A DNA stretch of 9,225 nt from Defluviitaleaceae bacterium (GTDB taxonomy: Bacteria > Bacillota > Clostridia > Lachnospirales > WRAA01): positions 1 to 9,225 of the forward strand of contig WRAA01000064.1 in the NCBI GenBank assembly GCA_009780445.1, given 5' to 3'. Below the pieces are notes generated by a model. It had not been told where the DNA came from and ran no database searches. It saw only the letters and a program-made list of their open reading frames with translations. Positions 1 to 5,725 of this stretch are shown in pieces. Both the position numbers and the translations under genes were made by a program. The number at the start of each line of letters is the position of its first letter. Positions within the stretch are counted from its first letter, which is position 1.

Positions 1-792
1 ATCCATCTGCCCGACTATGTTATCAGCGCGAGCGCCATCCGGCTTGTTGATACAACTTTTGCCAACCTTGGTCACAATGGTGGTTTTGTTTATGCCATTG
101 ATGAAGATGGCTTTCCGATTACTAACGAGCATGGTGAAAATCTTCTTGTTGGCACAACCAGCGGAAACGGTAGATGCCCGATTCTTGGCACATTAACAAA
201 CAACGGCCAAGGCGGTTACATGGGTGAATACACAGACGGGTTTGACCTTCTGGCTATTTGGGTAAACACTACGGATCCTGGCATTTTCGATTTTTTCAAT
301 GAAGATGACGGAGAAGATGACGAAGAAGATGAAGATGATAACGATGATGTCGATGGCCCCGGTACGCCCGGCCCCGGTACGCCCGGCTCTGATACACCCG
401 GCTCTGATACACCTGGCTCTGACTCAGCGGAAGTTGCGTCGCCGCCAGCCCCGGGAATCGTTGAGATTAACGACACGTCTGTGCCGCTCGCGCCGGCTGC
501 TCCAGTCGAACTGATTGAAATCGTTATGCTTAACGACACGCCGGTTCCGCTTGCACCGTTCAATCCTGGAGAATACGAAACCCTTATTTTAGAGGATATG
601 CCTGTTCCGCTTGCACCGTTCAATCCTGAAGAATACGAAACCCTTATTTTAGAGGATATGCCTGTTCCGCTTAGCGCAATGCCACAAACCGGCCTGGCTG
701 ACATAACCGGCATCATGACAACCGGGCTTGTGCTTTCTGCGCTAATTGCCGCAGCCACAGGGAAGGCGCTTCGCAAAATGATAGCGGGCTAA
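1..792 (+). CDS. C-terminal part of a sortase-anchored surface protein (5' truncated)
   Basis: The frame is open from base 1 to the TAA at 790-792, so 263 residues of a longer protein are visible; an internal ATG at 220 is not needed as a start. In order, one sees a region of unknown fold (about 1-98), a strongly acidic Asp/Glu stretch (about 101-118), a Pro/Gly/Ser/Thr linker with PGTPG and GSDTPG units (120-141), and repeats ending in VPLAP. The tail has MPQTG (227-231), a hydrophobic segment (about 235-254) and a basic end (KALRK). This order of [LM]PxTG, membrane span and positive tail is the classical cell-wall sorting signal, so a sortase should cleave between Thr and Gly and attach the protein to peptidoglycan. 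The repeated (D/E)xxVPLA phrase before the signal is a pattern I know from clostridial wall-anchored proteins. The ligand or role cannot be told. Third codon positions are more AT-rich than in the metabolic genes. Confidence 0.85.
   Translation: MHLPDYVISASAIRLVDTTFANLGHNGGFVYAIDEDGFPITNEHGENLLVGTTSGNGRCPILGTLTNNGQGGYMGEYTDGFDLLAIWVNTTDPGIFDFFNEDDGEDDEEDEDDNDDVDGPGTPGPGTPGSDTPGSDTPGSDSAEVASPPAPGIVEINDTSVPLAPAAPVELIEIVMLNDTPVPLAPFNPGEYETLILEDMPVPLAPFNPEEYETLILEDMPVPLSAMPQTGLADITGIMTTGLVLSALIAAATGKALRKMIAG
358..423 (+). repeat. Pro/Gly-rich short tandem repeat in the surface-protein gene
   Basis: A 15-bp unit coding for (S/P)(D/G)TPG is repeated about four times, first as CCCGGTACGCCCGGC-like copies and then as GGCTCTGATACACCC-like copies. 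It encodes a flexible wall-spanning linker directly after the acidic stretch. Such units tend to change copy number by slippage. Confidence 0.8.
541..673 (+). repeat. 60-bp tandem repeat coding for a 20-residue VPLAPFNP unit
   Basis: Bases 541-600 and 601-660 differ at only two positions, and 13 bases of a third copy follow before the sequence runs into the sorting signal. Each unit encodes PVPLAPFNP(G/E)EYETLILEDM. A diverged relative (INDTSVPLAP, then MLNDTPVPLAP) precedes them, so the array probably grew by duplication of an older motif. Confidence 0.92.
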
Positions 793-814
793 AATGCTCT
801 GTAAGACTATGAAT

Positions 815-976
815 AGACCTCTTCCGAAATCGTCGAACGCCATCTTTGCGGTCAATTTTTTGCCATGCGTCGTCGTTCGTTTCTTGCTAACCACAAGGGT
901 TCGCGGCGTCACTCTCTCCTAGCCCGGCAAAAAATTGCCGCGCAAATCCGGCGTTCGCCAATTTCGGAAGAGGTCT
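815..976. repeat. Palindromic repeat element A (MITE-like, about 162 bp)
   Basis: The ends form a 27-bp imperfect terminal inverted repeat (815-841 against 950-976, 25 of 27 matching), beginning AGACCTCTTCCGAAAT. A second inner pair matches with one extra base (848-864 against 926-941). The flanks could be read as a TA duplication (814-815 and 976-977) or an AAT duplication (812-814 and 977-979). The centre carries GCCATGCGTCGTC (862-874), a segment at 884-908 with AACCACAAGGGTTCGC, and CCTAG (918-922); the same three blocks in the same order lie in the repeat at the right edge of the window. No protein is encoded. The size and ends suggest a non-autonomous transposable element or a large REP-like hairpin. 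It fills most of the gap between the surface-protein gene and the next promoter and could fold at the 3' end of the upstream transcript. Confidence 0.75.
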
Positions 977-1001
977 AATATTAAAACTTTGCAAAAAACA
1001 C

Positions 1002-1030
1002 TTGCAAACTCCTAGGGATTGTGCTACACT
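1002..1030 (+). promoter_or_regulatory. Sigma-A-like promoter of the MntP-like gene
   Basis: TTGCAA (1002-1007) and TACACT (1025-1030) are separated by exactly 17 bp. Transcription should start near 1037, leaving a leader of about 74 nt. The promoter lies only 25 bp beyond the right end of repeat element A. Confidence 0.65.
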
Positions 1031-1041
1031 GATTTTAGCTT

Positions 1042-1097
1042 AGGGAAACTTTCTTTCCCTTGTCTAATAATTATCAAGGAAGTGCATAACACTTTCC
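1042..1097 (+). promoter_or_regulatory. Two small hairpins in the leader of the MntP-like gene
   Basis: AGGGAAA (1042-1048) pairs with TTTCCCT (1054-1060) over a 5-nt loop. GGAAGTG (1078-1084) pairs with CACTTTCC (1090-1097) with one bulge, ending right before the Shine-Dalgarno at 1098-1104. They may influence translation. They do not resemble the yybP-ykoY manganese riboswitch often found before mntP genes; the leader is too short for it. Confidence 0.35.
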
Positions 1098-1110
1098 AAG
1101 GAGGTTTGTG

Positions 1111-1686
1111 ATGTTAATGCCTATTCTTTCGGGGCTGATTGTTTCGGTAGACGCGCTGTTTATCGGCTTTTCCCTCGGCTTACAGCAAAAGTGCAAGTTC
1201 TGGTATATACATGTTATCCACGTGTTCATGCTGGCTCTGTGTGTCGCGGGTTTCTTCGCGGCGGGGCAGATCTACCACTTGATCCCCGTTGATCCCGACT
1301 ATATCGTGGGCTTCGCGTTTATCGGCCTGGGTATCTGGACGATTGCGCACTACTTCGTCTTTGAGTATATCAAGCGGCGCAGAGGCACGCCGGACAAGGT
1401 GGATGTTTCGCTAAAGACGATAGTCCTCGTTGGCATTGTGATGAGTACTGAGGCAATGCTGATCACCATGGGGATCACCCTGATCTTCCTGCCGCACTCC
1501 ACCATCATAATACCGCTCACCGTCGTTCTTGCGCACTTCGTCTACTCCGCGGCAACCTTCAACCTTGCCCGGACAGACAAGATCAGGCAAATACCGGCCA
1601 CGCTGACACACGTTATCTCCGGCTCCGCGCTGATAATCTACGGCCTTATGGCGATCTTCGTGGATCTCGACGATCTGTTCATGTAA
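1111..1686 (+). CDS. MntP/YtaF-like six-helix membrane protein (putative divalent-metal efflux)
   Basis: This 191-residue protein is almost entirely hydrophobic, with about six predicted membrane helices and a basic cytoplasmic loop (about 87-102, KRRRGTPDK) in the middle. It shows internal pseudo-symmetry: GLIVSVDALFIGFSLGL (8-24) in helix 1 corresponds to GIVMSTEAMLITMGITL (108-124) after the loop. Length, helix number and the SxDA motif fit the MntP/YtaF group, which includes manganese exporters and a sporulation membrane protein. Asp14 fits the helix-1 acidic residue of MntP; the second-half position is Glu114 where I would expect Asp. The ATG at 1111 is preferred over the GTG at 1108 because AAGGAGG (1098-1104) sits 6 nt upstream of it. 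The gene has its own promoter and a strong terminator, so it is monocistronic. Metal transport is an inference; the substrate is not shown by the sequence. Confidence 0.65.
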   Translation: MLMPILSGLIVSVDALFIGFSLGLQQKCKFWYIHVIHVFMLALCVAGFFAAGQIYHLIPVDPDYIVGFAFIGLGIWTIAHYFVFEYIKRRRGTPDKVDVSLKTIVLVGIVMSTEAMLITMGITLIFLPHSTIIIPLTVVLAHFVYSAATFNLARTDKIRQIPATLTHVISGSALIIYGLMAIFVDLDDLFM

Positions 1687-1702
1687 CATAACCGGAACGT
1701 AC

Positions 1703-1738
1703 AACACCCCAAGGCAGCTTACCTTGGGGTGTTTGTTT
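1703..1738 (+). terminator. Rho-independent terminator of the MntP-like gene
   Basis: A perfect 12-bp stem, AACACCCCAAGG (1703-1714) with CCTTGGGGTGTT (1722-1733), encloses a 7-nt loop and runs into TTTGTTT. It starts 17 bp after the stop codon. On the opposite strand it lies 16 bp beyond the glmE stop, but no T-run follows it there, so termination of the glutamate mutase transcript would be weaker. Confidence 0.9.
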
Positions 1739-1749
1739 GCGTACTAACA

Positions 1750-3204
1750 TTATCTGGGCGTAATCAGGTAGCCGTTGCCAATGGCGTAGATGTCGTCCAC
1801 AACCATGTTGAAGCTTACGTCGCGGTTCTCGCTCTTGGCGCGTTCCTCCATTTTGTCGCGGTGGAAGTCCTTGAGGGAGTGGCGGAAGGGTACGCTGCCT
1901 AGGGAGAGCAGCCGCACCGCGCCGTCCAAGTCTCTGGCGGGGAGCAGCTTGCCCGCGTTGAACTTGCTGGGCGCGAAGGGAACGTCTATCACGCCGGCCT
2001 CGAAGGCGCGCACCGCGCCAAGGGCGATATCGCCGCCGCCCAGTTCGTCCACGGCGTTCATGATGCACTCGATCTCTTCCATGATAACGTCGTACTCGTG
2101 GATGACCATGCTGGCCGACATAAAGCTCTGCCCGCGCAGCATGGAGACCACCTGGCGCGTGGTTTTAAGCCCCGCGGCGTTTGCCTGCATGGTGGGTATG
2201 CCCATGGCTTCGTGGGGAGACTTCACGATAACCTTGGTCGCGCCGGAAAGTGTCGCGGCCACCGCGCCCGTGGAGATCACGCCGAAGGCCTTCGATTCAT
2301 CCTCCGGGAAGCCGCCCATCCACTGGTGCAGGACCGTCGTTACGGTGCAGTCGCTGTAGCCGTACTTCTTTAGGTAGATGTTGGTGGCGTTGCCCAGAGC
2401 CTTGATCGCCGCGGCGTCCTGAATGAGGTTGCCGCACTGCCCGTAACCCACGGTGATATCCTTGCAGCCCTGCGCGGCCGCCAAGATGCTCTCGATAATG
2501 GCCACAACGTTGGATATGCACGGCGGCACAAGGGTGCCGGTAAGCGGCCCGAAGGGTTCGCGGTTGATGCGCACGCCGGCTTCTTCGTACAGCCCGAACA
2601 GCCTGTCCACATACTGCCAGTCCGTTATCGTCTTTTCAAGGGTGCTGTTCTTCGAGTAGGGGATGTTGTAGGATATGCCGCCGCCTTCGAAGGACGTGAA
2701 GCCGCCCGCGACGCTGATCTCGGCCAGCAGACGCGCGTCCGGCGTGCCGTGGCGCACCTGCACGGGGGTGCGTGTTTCGGAGGTGACTCTGCGGCAGATC
2801 GCCACGCCGTAGTTCACCGCGGGGAAGCCGTTTAGCATGGATCTCTTGGACTGGAGAGATTCCTCGATGCCCAACTGGGCCTCCTTGTAACGGTTGTGGC
2901 GCGTATAGCTGTCGATGGTTGTCGGCAGAAGGTCCGCCTCGCCCTCGTCCTCCAGGTATTGCAGAAGCTTTATATGTTCGTCCACCACGGCGACGCCGCC
3001 GCGTGGTTGCGTCAGGGTGATGTTGTTCTCCTTGGCGTAGAGCAGCTTGTCGCTGAAACGCTTCTCGCTCTTGATGTTCTTCTGGTAGGCGACGGCCTCG
3101 TCGAAGTTAACGTCCGCGCCTGTCGGCCAGTGTGTCAGAACATCCTTGCGTATAGCGTGGAACACATCATCCGCCATTCTCTTGTTCATAATACCTGATG
3201 ACAT
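1750..3204 (-). CDS. glmE: Glutamate mutase (methylaspartate mutase) epsilon subunit
   Basis: GlmE is the catalytic TIM-barrel subunit of coenzyme-B12-dependent glutamate mutase (EC 5.4.99.1), which converts L-glutamate to (2S,3S)-3-methylaspartate in the cytoplasm; it works as an epsilon2-sigma2 complex with GlmS. The 484 residues match the usual length (483 in Clostridium cochlearium). With an offset of +2 the residues known from that enzyme appear: Arg68, Arg102 and Arg151 (substrate and cofactor contacts), Glu173 and Tyr183 (base and hydrogen-bond partner), Lys328 and Glu332 (adenosyl contacts). No arginine occurs between 215 and 350, and Lys279 stands where I recall the third arginine of the substrate claw. 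The ATG at 3204 is chosen because AAGGAGG precedes it by 5-6 nt; the upstream in-frame ATG at 3255 lies inside glmL. It is the last gene of the operon, 10 bp after glmL. Confidence 0.96.
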   Translation of the reverse strand: MSSGIMNKRMADDVFHAIRKDVLTHWPTGADVNFDEAVAYQKNIKSEKRFSDKLLYAKENNITLTQPRGGVAVVDEHIKLLQYLEDEGEADLLPTTIDSYTRHNRYKEAQLGIEESLQSKRSMLNGFPAVNYGVAICRRVTSETRTPVQVRHGTPDARLLAEISVAGGFTSFEGGGISYNIPYSKNSTLEKTITDWQYVDRLFGLYEEAGVRINREPFGPLTGTLVPPCISNVVAIIESILAAAQGCKDITVGYGQCGNLIQDAAAIKALGNATNIYLKKYGYSDCTVTTVLHQWMGGFPEDESKAFGVISTGAVAATLSGATKVIVKSPHEAMGIPTMQANAAGLKTTRQVVSMLRGQSFMSASMVIHEYDVIMEEIECIMNAVDELGGGDIALGAVRAFEAGVIDVPFAPSKFNAGKLLPARDLDGAVRLLSLGSVPFRHSLKDFHRDKMEERAKSENRDVSFNMVVDDIYAIGNGYLITPR

Positions 3205-3214
3205 AGCTTCCTCC

Positions 3215-4576
3215 TTATAGCCCGAATTCCCGCGACATGATGGCCAGCGCGGCATCCCTGTTTATGCCGGAGAGCAGCCCCATTGCGGTCAGGATATTGC
3301 CGGTGTCGATTACAAGGCGCGGATTACGCGGGAGCAGCGCGAAGGGATCTTCGGCGGTTGCCAGAGCGCGCCGCAGTATGTTTTCGGCCCCGGGGCTGTT
3401 GATGACGGAGCCGCCCGTGCCGATCAAAATTTGTACGCCGCCCAGATCCTTGCCCGTCTGTATCATCATTTCGCCCAGCACGGTATACACGGATTCCAGC
3501 CGCCCGGCGTGTCGCGCCACGGAGATCCCTACGCATGAGGCGGCCAGCTCGTCGTCCACGGCCGCGCCCGGGGTGCCGCGCTCCGCCACAACGGAAGTGT
3601 CGCGGCACACAGCGTCAAGCCAGCCGGACACTTCGGCGGGATCCAGCCCGGCGTTTGCCGCCAGAGCCTCCAGCCCCGCTTCGCCCACAAGGCTCGGTAC
3701 GCTGTAGCGCACACCCAGATCCCCTTCCACACTGCGCTTGGCGAACGGCTCTTTCAGCCCCTTTTCGATGGTGTTCGCGCCCGTGGGTGTTCCGTCTGTC
3801 ATGGAGTATACGTCGGTTGTCGCGCCGCCTACGTCCACGGCCATCAGCTCGCCCTTGCACGCCAGGAGCTCGCAGGCTTCGAACACTGCCAGCGGAGTCG
3901 GCACGATCTCGGCGGACATTATGGCCTGTGCGTCGTCCAGCCCCTTCGCGCTTACGATACGGCTTATGAAGAGGTCGCGGATCGCGCTCTTGGCGGGCAT
4001 TATGTTCAGCTCTCCGAAGCGCGGCATCACGTTTTCCACCACTATCACAGGCTTGCCGCCTGCCTCCAGTGTGTCCCGCGCCTGTTCCGCCGCGCTCTTA
4101 TTTCCCGCGACTATCACGGGCATGTCGTGGGCAAGCCCCGCCAGCACCTTGGCGTTGTGCAGGATCACATCCTTGTTGCCGCCGTCTATGCCGCCGCTTA
4201 GCAGGAGGATGTCGGGCTTTGCGGCTTCTATGGCCGCGGCCTCTGCGCCCGAAAGCTCGTAGGAGTACGTGGCCATCAGCTTTGCCCCGGCGGAGCTTGC
4301 GGCCATCTTCGCGGCGTTGCTCGTAAGGCTGGGCACCAGCCCCACCGCGATCATCTTCAGCCCGCCCGCCGCGCTGGACGCGGCAAGACGCCTGTCGTAC
4401 TCAAGCTTGCCGATCTTCGCCTCCAGTTCGGCCAGCGCGTTGTTGTAGCCGTCCAGGATATGTGTCTCGATAGTTGTATACGCCTTGCTCGTGGCAAGTA
4501 TTTCGCGGGTTTGCAAGTCCACCGCGGTGAGCTTGCTATAGGTGCTTCCGAAGTCGGCACACAGTATATATCTCAC
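3215..4576 (-). CDS. glmL: Glutamate mutase accessory protein GlmL/MutL (ASKHA ATPase fold)
   Basis: GlmL is encoded between the two mutase subunits in many glutamate fermenters and is thought to act as an ATP-dependent reactivating chaperone that exchanges damaged B12 cofactor. The 453 residues show the hallmarks of the actin/Hsp70/sugar-kinase fold: phosphate-1 loop ADFGSTYSK (7-15), SGGIDGGNKD (127-136), phosphate-2 loop VDVGGATTD (247-255) and an adenosine-type glycine motif IGTGGS (385-390). I place the start at the GTG at 4576, since GGAGG lies 5 nt before it and the protein then begins just ahead of the first phosphate loop. An in-frame TTG at 4612 would add 12 residues and overlap glmS by 23 bp, with only a weak ribosome site. 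The gap to glmS is 13 bp and to glmE 10 bp, so the three are surely co-transcribed. The name MutL here is unrelated to mismatch-repair MutL. Confidence 0.95.
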   Translation of the reverse strand: MRYILCADFGSTYSKLTAVDLQTREILATSKAYTTIETHILDGYNNALAELEAKIGKLEYDRRLAASSAAGGLKMIAVGLVPSLTSNAAKMAASSAGAKLMATYSYELSGAEAAAIEAAKPDILLLSGGIDGGNKDVILHNAKVLAGLAHDMPVIVAGNKSAAEQARDTLEAGGKPVIVVENVMPRFGELNIMPAKSAIRDLFISRIVSAKGLDDAQAIMSAEIVPTPLAVFEACELLACKGELMAVDVGGATTDVYSMTDGTPTGANTIEKGLKEPFAKRSVEGDLGVRYSVPSLVGEAGLEALAANAGLDPAEVSGWLDAVCRDTSVVAERGTPGAAVDDELAASCVGISVARHAGRLESVYTVLGEMMIQTGKDLGGVQILIGTGGSVINSPGAENILRRALATAEDPFALLPRNPRLVIDTGNILTAMGLLSGINRDAALAIMSREFGL

Positions 4577-4589
4577 GGCGGCCTCCGTC

Positions 4590-5012
4590 CTAGGACTTGA
4601 TTGTGTGGCCAAGGTCTTCCGAAATTTCGCGCAGTGCCGTCTCTATCGGCACATTGGACGGAAATACCCTGTCAAAGCCCATGTTCTTGAACGTTTCGAC
4701 CACCATGCCGGTGTCTACCTTGCCGATAACCAGGTTGCCGCCGACGTATACGCGCACGTCCTTCAAGCCCGCTTCGTCGCACTTTGCGCGAAGGCCGCGG
4801 CAGTCGATCTCGCCGTGGCCGTAGAGCGACGACACCAGTATCGCCTTGGCGTCCGACTCCAAGGCTGCCTCGATAAACTCTTCCTGGCTGACCATCACCC
4901 CGAGGTTAATCACATTGTAACCGGCGTTTGCAAAGGCAAAGTCTATTATTTTATTGCCCACCGCGTGTACGTCCGCGCCGATGACCCCCAGCACCACCGT
5001 TGTGTTTGCCAT
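4590..5012 (-). CDS. glmS: Glutamate mutase sigma subunit (B12-binding)
   Basis: GlmS is the small cobalamin-binding subunit of glutamate mutase and gives up its histidine as the lower cobalt ligand. The 140 residues (family about 137) form one Rossmann-like B12 domain. The signature DxHxxG is seen as Asp14-Val-His16-Ala-Val-Gly19, followed by SSL (61-63) in SSLYGHGE and GGNL (91-94), which are the two other nucleotide-tail contacts of base-off/His-on B12 proteins. The ATG at 5012 is taken because AAGGGG (complement of 5023-5028) lies 10 nt upstream and translation then starts at MANTTVVLGVIGADVH, the normal N-terminus. An in-frame upstream ATG at 5069 would fall at or before the predicted transcription start. 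It is the first gene of glmS-glmL-glmE. The symbol also names glucosamine-6-phosphate synthase elsewhere; this is not that enzyme. Confidence 0.97.
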   Translation of the reverse strand: MANTTVVLGVIGADVHAVGNKIIDFAFANAGYNVINLGVMVSQEEFIEAALESDAKAILVSSLYGHGEIDCRGLRAKCDEAGLKDVRVYVGGNLVIGKVDTGMVVETFKNMGFDRVFPSNVPIETALREISEDLGHTIKS

Positions 5013-5071
5013 TAAATCACAACCCCTTCCATGTATTTTAACAGATTTGCTGCCAAGATTTATATGCAATT

Positions 5072-5100
5072 ATTCTATCACTCTGCCCTGGCAAAGTCAA
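5072..5100 (-). promoter_or_regulatory. Sigma-A-like promoter of the glmS-glmL-glmE operon
   Basis: Read on the minus strand, TTGACT (5100-5095) and TAGAAT (5077-5072) are 17 bp apart, close to consensus. Transcription should begin near 5065, giving a leader of about 50 nt that is too short for a cobalamin riboswitch. The opposing promoter at 5194-5222 makes this a divergent control region. Confidence 0.75.
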
Positions 5101-5162
5101 GCAAATAACTTTGGGCAAGTATTGTTCAACAAAATTTTCGAAAGAACACTCACATCACTGTG

Positions 5163-5185
5163 CGAAATTTTTCCACAAAATTTCG
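5163..5185. promoter_or_regulatory. Inverted repeat between the divergent promoters
   Basis: CGAAATTTT (5163-5171) and AAAATTTCG (5177-5185) are perfect inverted copies separated by TCCAC. A similar half site, AAAATTTTCG, occurs at 5131-5140. The repeat lies just upstream of the -35 box at 5194 and could bind a regulator of either promoter. No T-run follows it and it lies upstream of both predicted transcription starts, so an operator is more likely than a terminator. Confidence 0.45.
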
Positions 5186-5193
5186 GAAAACAC

Positions 5194-5222
5194 TTGACAA
5201 GTCATTCTGAATTTGGTAGGAT
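5194..5222 (+). promoter_or_regulatory. Sigma-A-like promoter of the DUF1492-like gene (and possibly smpB)
   Basis: A perfect TTGACA (5194-5199) and TAGGAT (5217-5222) are separated by 17 bp. Transcription should start near 5229, about 30 nt before the ATG at 5259. Confidence 0.75.
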
Positions 5223-5244
5223 AAGTATGAATAAATTCGGAATG
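5203..5244. promoter_or_regulatory. Operator-like inverted repeat over the -10 region
   Basis: CATTCTGAATTT (5203-5214) and AAATTCGGAATG (5233-5244) are inverted copies matching at 11 of 12 positions. Their starts are 30 bp apart, close to three helical turns. The left arm sits in the promoter spacer and would not be transcribed, so the pair is better read as a DNA site for a dimeric repressor than as an RNA hairpin. The protein encoded immediately downstream is a possible binder; this is inference. Confidence 0.5.
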
Positions 5245-5258
5245 AGCGGAGGAAAGCT

Positions 5259-5696
5259 ATGAACGTACAGGATTATCTGCGCCAAGCCGCGCTGCTTCAC
5301 AAGGAGTTGGAGTTTCTGAAGGAGAGGATAACCGAGCTTAGGGTCTCGCGGGATAATGTTCGTGCCTTCTTTGTAAAGGAGGTTGTGTCGCGCAGGATAG
5401 AGGACCGCATGGCGGCAAATCTGGCGGAAGTGGAGATGCTGGAGGATATGTATATGCAGAAGGTGACAGGCCTACTGCGTCTAAAGTACGACTATCATCT
5501 GCTGTTGGACAAGCTGTCGGACCGGCGGCAACGCGTGGTGCTGGAGATGCGCTACATCGACATGCTAAGTTTCGAGGACATCTCCGAGAGGATCTTCTGC
5601 TCTCTGCGCACATGTTTTACGGTACACAGCCTGGCCCTGTCCCGGGCGCAGGAGCTGTGGGATGAAGATACCCTTGCGCACCGCTCCGGCGCGTGA
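5259..5696 (+). CDS. Sigma-70 region-4-like HTH protein, DUF1492-type
   Basis: This 145-residue protein has two parts. The N-terminal half (about 5-65) is helical and charged, with a likely coiled coil (HKELEFLKERITELR at 14-28). The C-terminal half (about 80-132) reads YDYHLLLDKLSDRRQRVVLEMRY followed by FEDISERIFCSLRTCFTVHS, which resembles sigma-70 region 4: a helix ending in a short turn, then an 'EDISERIFCS' helix-turn-helix. This architecture fits the DUF1492/ArpU-like proteins usually found in phages and integrative elements, where some act as late-gene activators. It lacks sigma region 2, so it is not a full sigma factor. The ATG at 5259 has GGAGG 6 nt upstream and a consensus promoter. 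smpB follows after 29 bp, which may make a two-gene transcript. No phage gene is adjacent. Function is unproven; a DNA-binding regulator is the best guess. Confidence 0.65.
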   Translation: MNVQDYLRQAALLHKELEFLKERITELRVSRDNVRAFFVKEVVSRRIEDRMAANLAEVEMLEDMYMQKVTGLLRLKYDYHLLLDKLSDRRQRVVLEMRYIDMLSFEDISERIFCSLRTCFTVHSLALSRAQELWDEDTLAHRSGA

Positions 5697-5702
5697 TATA
5701 CT
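5674..5702 (+). promoter_or_regulatory. Possible internal promoter for smpB
   Basis: TTGCGC (5674-5679), 17 bp, then TATACT (5697-5702) spans the stop codon of the preceding gene. The -10 box is good and the -35 box poor. It would give smpB a very short leader and let it be expressed apart from the regulator gene. Confidence 0.35.
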
Positions 5703-5725
5703 CGTGTGGCAAAGGAGTGGATTCC

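Noticed and set aside
220..222. ATG at 220 as the start of the first gene
   Set aside because: The same frame is open back to base 1, codes for plausible protein there, and no ribosome site precedes this ATG.
216..776. A minus-strand open frame rich in Ser, Gly and Pro opposite the surface-protein gene
   Set aside because: It is the reverse reading of the low-complexity acidic and Pro/Gly repeats. The plus frame has the sorting signal and stays open to the window edge.
1031..1110. A yybP-ykoY manganese riboswitch before the MntP-like gene
   Set aside because: The leader is only about 75 nt and has only two short hairpins, without the conserved junction sequences.
5013..5071. A cobalamin riboswitch before the B12-dependent mutase operon
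   Set aside because: The predicted leader is about 50 nt, far shorter than the roughly 200 nt needed, and no B12-box-like sequence is present.
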